Shown here one piece after another: positions 52,759-61,070 of a stretch of DNA of 64,000 bases; positions within the stretch are counted from its first letter, which is position 1; every line of letters starts with the position of its first letter. The notes beneath the pieces were generated by a model, which searched no databases, was not told the origin of the DNA, and saw nothing but the letters and a program-made list of their open reading frames with translations. The translations under genes were made by a program, and so were the position numbers. The stretch is from positions 3,336,034 through 3,400,033 of the forward strand of contig NZ_KI912155.1 of assembly GCF_000517125.1 (NCBI RefSeq), given 5' to 3'. This stretch comes from Arthrobacter sp. MA-N2 (GTDB taxonomy: Bacteria > Actinomycetota > Actinomycetes > Actinomycetales > Micrococcaceae).

Positions 52759-53893
52759 CGTCGTGGTAGTCGGTGCAGGGCCGGTCGGGCTCTATATTGC
52801 TGCCCTGCTGCTGCAACTCGGGCACCGGGTTGCAGTTCTGGAGCGACACGTGACAACGAGCCGCCAATCCCGCGCCATCGGAATCCATCCCCCGGCACTC
52901 GCGGCCCTCGACGCCGTAGGTGCCGCGCACACGCTGGTCTCTTCCGGCATCCGGATCACCCACGGTGCCGCATACAGCGGCGGCCGAAAAGTAGCCGACA
53001 TGGACTTCGCCCGACCCTCGGCCGAGTACCCCTTCATCCTTTCCGTTCCGCAATATCTCACCACCCGGACTCTTGAGTCCACGGTGGAGGCCCTCGATCC
53101 TGCTGCGCTTCGTCGCGGGGTGCACGTTGAGGAAGTCGTCGACGACGACGGGTGCCTGCGTTTGCGTGGACAGCAAGACGGTAGCGCGGTGGAGTTTTCG
53201 GGCCGCTTCGTCATTGCAGCCGACGGTGTCCATTCCGTCGTGCGCGGGGGGCTGGGACTGGAGCCACGGCTGCGCACCTATCCCGACTATTACGTGATGG
53301 GCGACTTCCTGGACGAAACGATGTACGGCAACAAGGCCGTCCTTTTCCTTGAGCCGGGCGGAATTGTGGAGTCATTTCCGCTGCCGGGCGGGATCCGCCG
53401 GTGGGTAGTCCGGCTCGGCGTCCCGTGTGCGGAACCCACTCCGCACACGCTCGCCGCCCTCATCAAGAAGCGGACCGGGAGCGCGGTGGATTCCGCAAGC
53501 AATACGATGATCAGCGCCTTCGGTGTCACCTCACGCCTGGTCTCCCGAATGGTTCACGGACGAATTTTCCTGCTCGGCGACGCCGCACACGAGATCAGCC
53601 CGATCGGCGGCCAAGGGATGAACCTGGGCTGGTTGGATGCGGCTGCCTTGGCGCCCATAATCAGCGATGCCTTGCGCACAGCAGCAAGAAGTCCGGCTGC
53701 CAAGGAACTCGCGGACTTCGAACGGGACAGGCAGCGCGCCGCAAAGAAAGCCATCTGGCAGGCCAGCCTGAACATGGCGCTGGGCCGTCCCCTTCCCCCG
53801 AAGCTCCTCAGCGCACGCAACGCGCTGATCGGCCGTGCCATCACCTTTCCGCTGTTCTCGGAGCTGGTGGTCCGACGATTCACGATGCACTAG
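52751..53893 (+). CDS. FAD-dependent hydroxylase of the PKS operon
   Basis: The product is a 380-aa group A flavoprotein hydroxylase. It has the FAD motif VVVVGAGPVGLYIAALLL, the DG motif FVIAADGVHSVVR and the GD motif IFLLGDAAHEISPIGGQGMN. By analogy with SrsC it would hydroxylate a (methylated) resorcinol to a hydroquinone, which oxidises to a quinone. That assignment follows from operon context and family only. It starts within the end of the methyltransferase gene. Confidence 0.9.
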   Translation: MFDVVVVGAGPVGLYIAALLLQLGHRVAVLERHVTTSRQSRAIGIHPPALAALDAVGAAHTLVSSGIRITHGAAYSGGRKVADMDFARPSAEYPFILSVPQYLTTRTLESTVEALDPAALRRGVHVEEVVDDDGCLRLRGQQDGSAVEFSGRFVIAADGVHSVVRGGLGLEPRLRTYPDYYVMGDFLDETMYGNKAVLFLEPGGIVESFPLPGGIRRWVVRLGVPCAEPTPHTLAALIKKRTGSAVDSASNTMISAFGVTSRLVSRMVHGRIFLLGDAAHEISPIGGQGMNLGWLDAAALAPIISDALRTAARSPAAKELADFERDRQRAAKKAIWQASLNMALGRPLPPKLLSARNALIGRAITFPLFSELVVRRFTMH

Positions 53894-53986
53894 GTACTGA
53901 TCTCCGCCCAACCGCCAGCGGGTCGGACGTCGGAGCCCTGATGGGTTGCCCGGACGGTTGGCGGGCCATCGCACTAAGCTCAACCC

Positions 53987-54664
53987 ATGGACTTTGAGAC
54001 GCGCCCCTTGACTGCAGGCCCGCACACGCCGTTTACCGCCTCCGAGATCCGCACCGCGGTTCAGGAGCTCCTCGGTCTCGACGGCCTCCCGCCTATCGTG
54101 CAAGTCGGCCATCCCGTGTTACGGCAACACGCCGCGCCTTATGATGGCCAGCTAGAGGACACCGAACTGGCGCAGCTCATCGAACGCATGCGGGATGTCA
54201 TGCATGCCGCCCCAGGCGTGGGGCTCGCAGCACCGCAGCTCGGCATTCCCTTGCAGCTGGCTGTGCTCGAGGACCATTTCGATATCGATCCGATTGCATC
54301 GGAGATCCGGCAGAGGACGCCCTTGAGCTTCTTCGCGATCCTTAATCCCAGATACCAGCCTCAGGGAACGTCTACCGCGTCCTTCTATGAAGGATGCCTG
54401 TCGATGCGTGGATTCCAGGCTGTGGTTTCGCGGCACCGCGATGTTCACCTGCACTACCAGCGTCCCGATGGGAGTGCCGCCTCGGCCGAATTCTCCGGAT
54501 GGCAGGCCCGGATAGTCCAGCACGAGACGGACCACCTGAACGGAGGACTCTATCTGGACAGGGCCGAGCTGCGTTCCTTGGCCAACGATGCGGAATACAC
54601 AGCCCATTGGGCGTACCCCGGAATCGACGAGGCACGCCACGGGCTGGGATTCCTCAACCCTTAG
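53987..54664 (+). CDS. def: Peptide deformylase
   Basis: The product is 225 aa. All three motifs are present: GVGLAAPQLG, EGCLSM (zinc/iron Cys) and QHETDHLNG with the HExxH core. It removes the N-formyl group of nascent proteins in the cytoplasm. N- and C-terminal extensions of about 30 residues each are longer than in E. coli, as in other actinobacteria. The Arg-containing EGCLSMRGF form suggests a type I/actinobacterial enzyme. It is convergent with the S9 peptidase gene. Confidence 0.93.
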   Translation: MDFETRPLTAGPHTPFTASEIRTAVQELLGLDGLPPIVQVGHPVLRQHAAPYDGQLEDTELAQLIERMRDVMHAAPGVGLAAPQLGIPLQLAVLEDHFDIDPIASEIRQRTPLSFFAILNPRYQPQGTSTASFYEGCLSMRGFQAVVSRHRDVHLHYQRPDGSAASAEFSGWQARIVQHETDHLNGGLYLDRAELRSLANDAEYTAHWAYPGIDEARHGLGFLNP

Positions 54665-54673
54665 CCGTGGAGT

Positions 54674-56680
54674 TCAAACTTCGGGGTTCGCGGCTGACGG
54701 CAGGTGCTTTGCCCACCACGCGAGAACCTGTTCGAAGCGTTGACGCCGGTGGTGTGGGGCGCCGGAGCGTGAAAGCTCGTGGTCCTCTCCCGGGAAGAGG
54801 AGCAACGCCGTGTCCACACCCTGTGCCTTGAGCGCGGTGAAGTAGCGCTGGCCCTGTTCAACCGGGCATCTGAGGTCGTTTTCGCTGTGGATCACCAAAG
54901 TGGGCGTTCGAACGGAAGTCACGACGGCCATGGGGCTTTGGTTTGCCATCTCCTCGGGCGAGCCACCCGTGTATTGGCCGCCGAAGAACCAGCCGATATC
55001 CGAGGAGCCAACGAAACTCACGGGATCAAGGAATCCGCGTTCCACAATTGCCGCCTTGAAGCGGTGTTCATGTCCGATGATCCAAGCGGTCAGATATCCG
55101 CCGTAGGACCCTCCCATGATCCCGATCGCGTCTTTGTCCATCGTCGGAAAAGCGTGCAGTGCACCGTCCAGGAAGCTCAGGACGTCCGCCATGTCGACGG
55201 TCCCCATCTTTTCCTTGATGGCGCCACCGTGGGCTTGTCCGTATCCGGCCGATCCGCGGGGGTTGCACATCAGCACTGCGTATCCGGCCGTGGCGTAGAC
55301 CTGGGCTTCGTCGAAGAAGGCAGCCGTGTATTGCGAGAAAGGACCGCCGTGGATGGTGAGCAACACCGGGTGGGGGCCGGAGCCCTCAGGCAGGACCGCC
55401 CAACCATGGACGGGATAGCCGTCCTTGCCGTTGGCGGTGAATTCCCGCGGTTCGAGAATGTTTGCTTGAGCCCTGAGCGCGCCGGAAAAATCGGTGAGCA
55501 AGCGCAGCCCGCCCTGTTCAAGCACGCCGAGCTCGCCGTTGCTGGAAGCGTCGCTGACACTGACGGCCACGGTGTCTCCCCCCACCGATGCACCCGATGC
55601 CACCCGCGGCCCCTCGAGCAGGACCTTGCTCTCGCCGTCGGCCGTCCATTTGATCAGCTGCACGCTGCCACGGCTGGCGTTGAGCGCAAGCATGCCGTCC
55701 ATCCCGAAGGGTTCGAGGCGGCCGGAAAGGTCCTGGTTTTCGACGTCGCTGAGCATCGACGCCTCACCGCCGCGGACGGGTATCGCATACAGTGCCGTGT
55801 TCCTGGCCACGAAGTCCAGTCCGTCGTCGCCGAGGTCCTGCGCCGTAAAGAACAGCCATTCGCCGCTTCCGGACTCGCAGACCTCGTGGACGGACTGGGG
55901 TGCAGCGTGAGGACGCACCGCCGTGAACTCGCCACCCGCGGCCGGGACCCGATAGATCCCCGAGGCGATATCGGCGTCGTGCCCTTCGTGGAGCGACGCG
56001 ACAAAGTAGACGCACCCGCCGTCCCGGCTGAACGAGGGTGAGGTGTGGTCGGCTTTGCCGAATGTCAACTGCACCGGCGCTGGCAGCAAGCTCAACGCAT
56101 CAGCTCCGCGTTCTTTCGCAGCCCGCCCCACGGGAACCACTGCCGGTTCCGCCCCAAGCTCCGGGACGTCGACGACGAACAGTTGGGCGGGCTTGTCAGC
56201 CGTATAGCCCAGCCCATTGAGCCGGTATTGCCTGTCGGTGATCAACCGGGGGTCCTCGTTACCCGCCCCGACGCCGTCGACCGTTCCGTAACGGCCTTCT
56301 TCGGGAACCCGCGAGGAGAACACGATCCTGCTCGAATCCGGCGCCCAGGAAAATTCCGAAACTCCTAATTTCTGCTCTGTCAAAGCCTGCGGCTCCCCGC
56401 CGTCGGCTTCCACGACATGCAGTTGCGGCTTGCCGTCCGCTGTCGCCCGGAGGAACGCCAATACCCTGCCGTCAGGGGAGAAGGCAGGCGCGGTGTCCCT
56501 GAATCCGCGAGTGATCCGGCGTGGCAGCATCGCTGGGTCGAAAGGAACGCTCCAAAGTTGTCCAACGTAGGCGTCGGCGTCAAAATCGGGCCGGGTGACC
56601 GACACGACAGCACGGGTGCCATCGGGATGGGCAGCAGGGGAAGAGACGGAGTTCAGCAGCGGGAGTTGTTCGGCTTTCAC
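54674..56680 (-). CDS. S9 family prolyl-oligopeptidase-like peptidase
   Basis: The product is about 668 aa from a GTG at 56680; the longer upstream frame runs into the divergent gene. The N-terminal half is a seven-bladed propeller with repeated WS/DG patterns (SWAPDSSRIVFSS, FSRDGGCVYFVAS). The C-terminal alpha/beta-hydrolase has the serine elbow MGGSYGGYLTAW, Asp in VIHSENDLRCPVEQG and His in FPGEDHELSRSG. It cleaves peptides at proline or other residues, or acts as an acylaminoacyl peptidase. No signal peptide is seen, so it is cytoplasmic. Confidence 0.92.
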   Translation of the reverse strand: MKAEQLPLLNSVSSPAAHPDGTRAVVSVTRPDFDADAYVGQLWSVPFDPAMLPRRITRGFRDTAPAFSPDGRVLAFLRATADGKPQLHVVEADGGEPQALTEQKLGVSEFSWAPDSSRIVFSSRVPEEGRYGTVDGVGAGNEDPRLITDRQYRLNGLGYTADKPAQLFVVDVPELGAEPAVVPVGRAAKERGADALSLLPAPVQLTFGKADHTSPSFSRDGGCVYFVASLHEGHDADIASGIYRVPAAGGEFTAVRPHAAPQSVHEVCESGSGEWLFFTAQDLGDDGLDFVARNTALYAIPVRGGEASMLSDVENQDLSGRLEPFGMDGMLALNASRGSVQLIKWTADGESKVLLEGPRVASGASVGGDTVAVSVSDASSNGELGVLEQGGLRLLTDFSGALRAQANILEPREFTANGKDGYPVHGWAVLPEGSGPHPVLLTIHGGPFSQYTAAFFDEAQVYATAGYAVLMCNPRGSAGYGQAHGGAIKEKMGTVDMADVLSFLDGALHAFPTMDKDAIGIMGGSYGGYLTAWIIGHEHRFKAAIVERGFLDPVSFVGSSDIGWFFGGQYTGGSPEEMANQSPMAVVTSVRTPTLVIHSENDLRCPVEQGQRYFTALKAQGVDTALLLFPGEDHELSRSGAPHHRRQRFEQVLAWWAKHLPSAANPEV

Positions 56681-56748
56681 GCTGGTGAGCCTAGCGGCCC
56701 TCCGGGCACAACGATACGTGCCACTCCGGCCACCGTAGGATTGTCGAT

Positions 56749-57603
56749 ATGCTTTCCGATGCCGTCCCTTCCCTGCGCTGCCCGGTCTGCCAGGGTACTT
56801 TCGCACTGAGTCCGGAAGCTCCTTTTTCGCTGATTTGTGACGCCGGCCACGGTTTCGACGCCGCCAAGCAGGGCTACTTCAACCTGCTGACCGGCAAGGG
56901 CACCGTTTTCGAAGCAGACACGGCAGAGATGGTGGCTGCACGAAATGACTTCCTGGCCGCAGGCCACTACGCTCCCTTGGCTGAAGCCATCGCGGAGTTG
57001 GCGGCACCCGTCCTGTCCGCGCCGGGCTCCCTCGTCCTGGATTCGGGTACCGGCACCGGCCACTATCTGCGCACGGTGTTGGACTGTACTCCCGCGGCAG
57101 CCATTGGTATAGATATCTCGAAGTTTGCCCTCCGCCGGGCAGCACGGCTGAATCCCGGCGCCATCAACCTGGTCTGGGACATCTGGCGTCCTTTGCCGCT
57201 CGCCGACCGTTCCGCGGATGCCGTCATCGTGGTCTTTGCGCCCCGGAATCCGCCGGAGTTCGCCCGCGTGTTGCGGCCGGGCGGCCGGTTAATCATCGTG
57301 ACTCCCCGCACCGGACACCTTGCGGAGATTGCAGAACGGACCGGAATGTTAGGCATTGAGCCGGGCAAGGACGAACGTCTGGCCGAATCCATGCAGGGAC
57401 TCTTCGTTCCCGGCGAATCCCGTCAGCTCGATCTGGACTTGGTACTCAATGGACGGGACATCGCCGATGTCGCCTTCATGGGACCCGCAGGCCACCATCT
57501 TGAGCGCTCCTCCCTCACCGCCTCGACGGCGGCGGAGTCATCGGTTCGTGCCACGGCGAAGTTCAGCCTCACCGTCCTCACTTCCCCCGAAAGCGGCTCC
57601 TAA
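56749..57603 (+). CDS. 23S rRNA (guanine-N1)-methyltransferase-like protein (RlmA/TlrB type)
   Basis: The product is 284 aa. A zinc finger CPVCQGTF and CDAGHGFD at the N-terminus is followed by AKQGYFNLLTG, and motif I VLDSGTGTGHYLRT. VVFAPRNPPEFARVLRPGGR completes the fold. The RlmA I/II family methylates G745 or G748 in helix 35 of 23S rRNA; TlrB confers tylosin resistance in its producer. Which position applies here cannot be decided. It is divergent from the S9 peptidase gene with 68 bases between starts. Confidence 0.9.
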   Translation: MLSDAVPSLRCPVCQGTFALSPEAPFSLICDAGHGFDAAKQGYFNLLTGKGTVFEADTAEMVAARNDFLAAGHYAPLAEAIAELAAPVLSAPGSLVLDSGTGTGHYLRTVLDCTPAAAIGIDISKFALRRAARLNPGAINLVWDIWRPLPLADRSADAVIVVFAPRNPPEFARVLRPGGRLIIVTPRTGHLAEIAERTGMLGIEPGKDERLAESMQGLFVPGESRQLDLDLVLNGRDIADVAFMGPAGHHLERSSLTASTAAESSVRATAKFSLTVLTSPESGS

Positions 57604-57712
57604 CGCGAAACTGCACACCGGGCTAGGATGGAAAAATAGCGACTGTGATCTTGCCGACGCTGCAGTCCGGATCAGGCCGGCTGCCGCCGCAAGTCCGGAA
57701 ACAGGGGGAACG

Positions 57713-58162
57713 ATGTTTGAATGGCTTGGCAGCAACTGGTGGGCTCTCTGGCTCACGGTTTTCCTCGCATTTGCCGTCGTAGAGATGCTGACGCTTAGCT
57801 TCTTTTTCATCATGCTCGGAGCCGGGGCGCTCGCTGCCCTTGTCGCTGACTTCGCCGGAGCCGATCTGTGGTTGCAGATCGTTGTCCTATGCGTCGTGTC
57901 ACTACTGATGATCGCCTTCGTTCGCCCCATCGCCCTGAAACATTTGCGGAAGGGGCCCGCCGAGCAACGAACCAACGTGGACCGCCTGATCGGCCAGTCG
58001 GCGCTCGTCATGGAGCCCGTCACGGCGACCGGAGGACTGGTGAAGATCGGCGGTGACGTGTGGACCGCCCGCAGCGCCGCGGGAATCATCGACGCCGGCC
58101 ACACAGTGCAGGTCACCAAGATTGACGGCGCGACGGCGGTCGTTACCTCCGCCGAAGAGTAA
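57713..58162 (+). CDS. NfeD family membrane protein
   Basis: The product is 149 aa from the ATG at 57713 with AGGGGGA upstream. Two to three N-terminal helices (WWALWLTVFLAFAVVEML, FFFIMLGAGALAALVADF, LQIVVLCVVSLLMIAFV) precede a small OB-fold (LIGQSALVMEPVTATGGLVK). It is followed 57 bases later by an SPFH gene. NfeD and SPFH/stomatin proteins form membrane-microdomain partners, so the pair is functionally linked. Confidence 0.92.
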   Translation: MFEWLGSNWWALWLTVFLAFAVVEMLTLSFFFIMLGAGALAALVADFAGADLWLQIVVLCVVSLLMIAFVRPIALKHLRKGPAEQRTNVDRLIGQSALVMEPVTATGGLVKIGGDVWTARSAAGIIDAGHTVQVTKIDGATAVVTSAEE

Positions 58163-58219
58163 TCGCCGCGCTGCCACGCAAGTCAACTAAAATGCGTCAC
58201 TGGGGAATGAAGGAGCTGT

Positions 58220-59239
58220 ATGGATAGCTTGGGAGGAACCGCAGCCGCGATTGTGCTGCTAGTTCTCGTCATATTTGTGATTATTGTGTTGGTCCGCGCA
58301 ATCAGGATCATTCCGCAAGCGCGCGCAGGCGTCGTAGAACGTCTGGGTAAGTACCAGAGAACCCTCAACCCCGGGCTTACCATCCTGATCCCGTTCGTCG
58401 ACCGCCTGTTGCCGCTGCTGGATCTTCGCGAACAAGTGGTCTCCTTCCCGCCACAGCCCGTCATCACCGAGGACAACCTGGTGGTCTCGATCGACACCGT
58501 GGTCTATTTTCAGGTGACGGATCCGCGGGCGGCGACGTATGAGATCGCCAACTACATTCAAGCTGTTGAGCAGTTGACCACCACGACCCTCCGCAACGTG
58601 GTGGGAGGCCTGAATCTCGAAGAAGCGCTCACTTCCCGCGACCAGATCAATGGTCAGCTTCGTGGCGTCTTGGACGAGGCCACGGGACGCTGGGGAATTC
58701 GGGTTTCGCGCGTGGAGCTCAAAGCCATTGATCCGCCCCACTCCATCCAGGATTCGATGGAGAAACAGATGCGGGCCGAACGCGACCGGCGAGCTGCCAT
58801 TCTGACGGCCGAAGGTACCAAGCAGTCGCAGATCCTCACGGCCGAAGGCCAGCGACAGGCTGCAATCCTTGCCGCAGAGGGTGACGCAAAGGCGGCTATT
58901 CTCCGTGCCGATGGCGAAGCACAGGCTATTCAAAAAGTCTTCGACGCCATCCACAAGGGCAATCCCGATCAAAAGCTGCTCGCATACCAGTACCTTCAGA
59001 CCTTGCCCAAAATTGCGGAAGGATCGTCCAACAAACTGTGGATCATCCCCAGCGAGGTCGGTGAGGCGCTCAAGGGGATTGGCGGCGCACTGGGAGGCGT
59101 CAACGGTGGGAACGGCGTCGCGGACTTGTTCAGCGATCCCGGGAAGCCGCCGGCCGGTGTTGGCGCGCCGGCAACTACGACGGCCGCGGGTTCCGGACAT
59201 GCTGAATCGACGCCGCCGACTCAGGAACCGCCAGCGTAA
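58220..59239 (+). CDS. SPFH/Band 7 (stomatin-like, QmcA-type) protein
   Basis: The product is 339 aa. One N-terminal membrane anchor (AAAIVLLVLVIFVIIVLVRA) precedes the Band 7 domain (RIIPQARAGVVERLGKYQRT, LDLREQVVSFPPQPVITEDN). The coiled-coil has tandem AILTAEG/QILTAEG/AILAAEG repeats, and the C-terminus is a Gly/Pro/Ala-rich tail. Such proteins oligomerise into rings at the membrane and organise proteases or transporters. It partners the NfeD gene immediately upstream. Confidence 0.94.
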   Translation: MDSLGGTAAAIVLLVLVIFVIIVLVRAIRIIPQARAGVVERLGKYQRTLNPGLTILIPFVDRLLPLLDLREQVVSFPPQPVITEDNLVVSIDTVVYFQVTDPRAATYEIANYIQAVEQLTTTTLRNVVGGLNLEEALTSRDQINGQLRGVLDEATGRWGIRVSRVELKAIDPPHSIQDSMEKQMRAERDRRAAILTAEGTKQSQILTAEGQRQAAILAAEGDAKAAILRADGEAQAIQKVFDAIHKGNPDQKLLAYQYLQTLPKIAEGSSNKLWIIPSEVGEALKGIGGALGGVNGGNGVADLFSDPGKPPAGVGAPATTTAAGSGHAESTPPTQEPPA

Positions 59240-59265
59240 CCACAAACGTTCCAAGCCCTCTCACT

Positions 59266-59295
59266 TTGTCCTCCGCGCTTCGATCCGCGTATAAT
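59266..59295 (+). promoter_or_regulatory. Candidate promoter of rbpA
   Basis: A -35 TTGTCC and -10 TATAAT lie 18 bases apart, about 160 bases before the rbpA start. The -10 is a consensus match. The leader between them and the gene holds inverted repeats but no reading frame. Confidence 0.6.
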
Positions 59296-59454
59296 GGTGT
59301 ATTTGTCCGGTCGGTTCAGTCCGAACGGAACAATAACGCTTGGCCACGCGTTTCATCTAGTGATGCAATGTGTGCATTCAGTAGCCCGGGCGGCGTGGAT
59401 ACGGCGCCCGGCTAGCGCGGAGCCTCGCTCCGTGAACAGACAGAGGGAGTAATC

Positions 59455-59802
59455 ATGAGCGATCGCAGCCTGCGGGGCATGCGTCTTGGCGCCCAGAGCA
59501 TGGAAACCGAATCAGGTGTGGAGCCGGCACCGCGCCAGCGGGTCGAATACCGTTGCGCAGACGGAGAGCAGGTCTTCGTTACCTTCTCGTCCGAAGCGGA
59601 GATTCCCCCTGTTTGGGTTTCCAAGACCGGCAAGGAAGCGCTCCTGGTTGATGGCGAACGCCCCATTGACACCAATGAAAAGGCCGTCCGCACGCACTGG
59701 GACATGCTGCTGGAACGCCGCAGCCTCCCCGAGCTCGAGCAGATCCTCGAGGACCGCCTGAACATCCTGCGCGAACGTCGTGGGGAACGCCGCTCGGCTT
59801 AA
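59455..59802 (+). CDS. rbpA: RNA polymerase-binding protein RbpA
   Basis: The product is 115 aa, the expected length. It begins MSDRSLRGMRLGAQSMETE, then has the RbpA core RQRVEYRCADGEQVFVTFSS with its zinc-like Cys, and the sigma-interacting C-terminal helix HWDMLLERRSLPELEQILED. It stabilises the RNA polymerase holoenzyme with the main sigma factor; it is restricted to actinobacteria, confirming the phylum. GAGGG precedes the ATG. Confidence 0.96.
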   Translation: MSDRSLRGMRLGAQSMETESGVEPAPRQRVEYRCADGEQVFVTFSSEAEIPPVWVSKTGKEALLVDGERPIDTNEKAVRTHWDMLLERRSLPELEQILEDRLNILRERRGERRSA

Positions 59803-59828
59803 CGGCAAAGTACGGGGCACAGTCCCGA

Positions 59829-59880
59829 GACAAAGGCCGGGTCCATGCTCTTTGAAGAGCGCGGAGCCGGCCTTTGTCTG
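59829..59880. terminator. Bidirectional terminator between rbpA and the mannosyltransferase
   Basis: A 13-bp stem (AGACAAAGGCCGG / CCGGCCTTTGTCT) encloses a smaller hairpin (GCTCTT..AAGAGC). It lies between convergent genes. Confidence 0.8.
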
Positions 59881-59887
59881 CCATGGT

Positions 59888-60631
59888 CTACTTTGAGACC
59901 GGGGTCTTCTTCCGGGTCAGTGCGGCCCAACGGGAAGCCATCCCCCACTTGGTGACGTTGATCATGGCCTCAACAACAATGTTGCCACTCATCTTCGAAG
60001 CACCGAGTTCGCGCTCCACGAAAGTAATGGGACGCTCAACGATCTTCAGACCGAGTTTGGCAACCCGCCACGCGAGATCAACCTGGAATCCGTATCCGAC
60101 CGATTCGACCTGGTCCAGCTTGAGCGCCTCCAGGGTACTGCGACGGAACGCGCGGTAACCGCCGGTGATGTCCTTGATCTTCAGGCCAAGCATGATCCGC
60201 GCATACGTGCTGCCCGTGCGCGAAATTGCTTGGCGGTAGAGAGGCCAGTTGACGGTGCCTCCGCCGGAAACCCATCGTGAGCCCATGGCGAGGTCGGCTC
60301 CGTCATTGATTGCATCGAGCAGCAACGGCAACTGCTCGGGCTGGTGCGAACCATCGGCATCCATCTCGACAAGGACGTCGTAACCCGCGGCCATGCCCCA
60401 TTTGAAGCCGGCAACGTACGCTGCCCCGAGGCCTTCCTTGCCTTTTCGGTGCAGGACGTGGACTTGGCTGTCCTCGGCCGCGATGCTGTCGGCGAGTTGT
60501 CCCGTGCCGTCAGGGCTGTTGTCGTCGACCACCAGGACGTCGGAGGCGGGCACAGCCGCCCGCAGCCGTCCGAGGGTCTTGGGCAGCGATTCCAGCTCAT
60601 TGTACGTAGGGATGATCGTCAGAACACGCAA
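59888..60631 (-). CDS. ppm1: Polyprenol monophosphomannose synthase
   Basis: The product is a 247-aa GT2 enzyme. [55 protein letters not shown] (DxD) and [20 protein letters not shown] match Dpm1/Ppm1. It makes polyprenyl-phosphate mannose from GDP-mannose for lipomannan, glycoprotein and cell-wall mannosylation. There is no fused N-acyltransferase domain, unlike mycobacterial Ppm1. The rbpA/ppm1 neighbourhood is conserved in actinobacteria. Confidence 0.93.
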   Translation of the reverse strand: MRVLTIIPTYNELESLPKTLGRLRAAVPASDVLVVDDNSPDGTGQLADSIAAEDSQVHVLHRKGKEGLGAAYVAGFKWGMAAGYDVLVEMDADGSHQPEQLPLLLDAINDGADLAMGSRWVSGGGTVNWPLYRQAISRTGSTYARIMLGLKIKDITGGYRAFRRSTLEALKLDQVESVGYGFQVDLAWRVAKLGLKIVERPITFVERELGASKMSGNIVVEAMINVTKWGMASRWAALTRKKTPVSK

Positions 60632-61070
60632 GAAGAGGCCTTTCCTTGATGGAGCGGTCAGTGGGCCGGAGCGGCAGCGTGGCTGGCATTCAGGCGCGAC
60701 TATCCATTATAGGACGACAACCTTGACTGCTCCGGGCCACTTGTGGTGCTCGCCACAACGGATGTGCTTGGCCGCAGGCAGGTCCACAAGCTCAGGTCCA
60801 GTGCCGGCCCGGGTAGTGAAGTCGGGGCCGAACCGTTTTCTGCTGCATAGCGGACCTGCCCACTACGAGTGCCACGGTCCTGGAAGAACGGGTCCGTTGC
60901 CTGTTTTTGGCGAGGGAACCGGACCGCGGCCAGGCAACCAGGTATTCCCTGTGGCGACCTGTTGACACTTGATGCTACGGGCTTCACAAATCCTGTCAAG
61001 CACCGGCTGAACTGAGGCTTTATTCATCGACGCACGTCAGGGGCCTCTCTGGCGCATCAAGATTCTGCGA
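60632..61070. other. Gene-free stretch upstream of the mannosyltransferase
   Basis: The 439 bases include the ppm1 promoter region. One minus-strand frame ends in HIRCGEHHKWPGAVKVVVL, but it has no start codon or ribosome site, so I do not call a gene. Confidence 0.4.

Noticed and set aside
54779..56041. A 420-codon plus-strand frame
   Set aside because: It is the complement of the S9 peptidase gene and has no recognisable domain.
60700..60999. A possible small gene between ppm1 and the amidohydrolase, including a His/Cys-rich ending on the minus strand
   Set aside because: The frame with the His/Cys-rich ending has no start codon, and the others have no ribosome site or family-like sequence.
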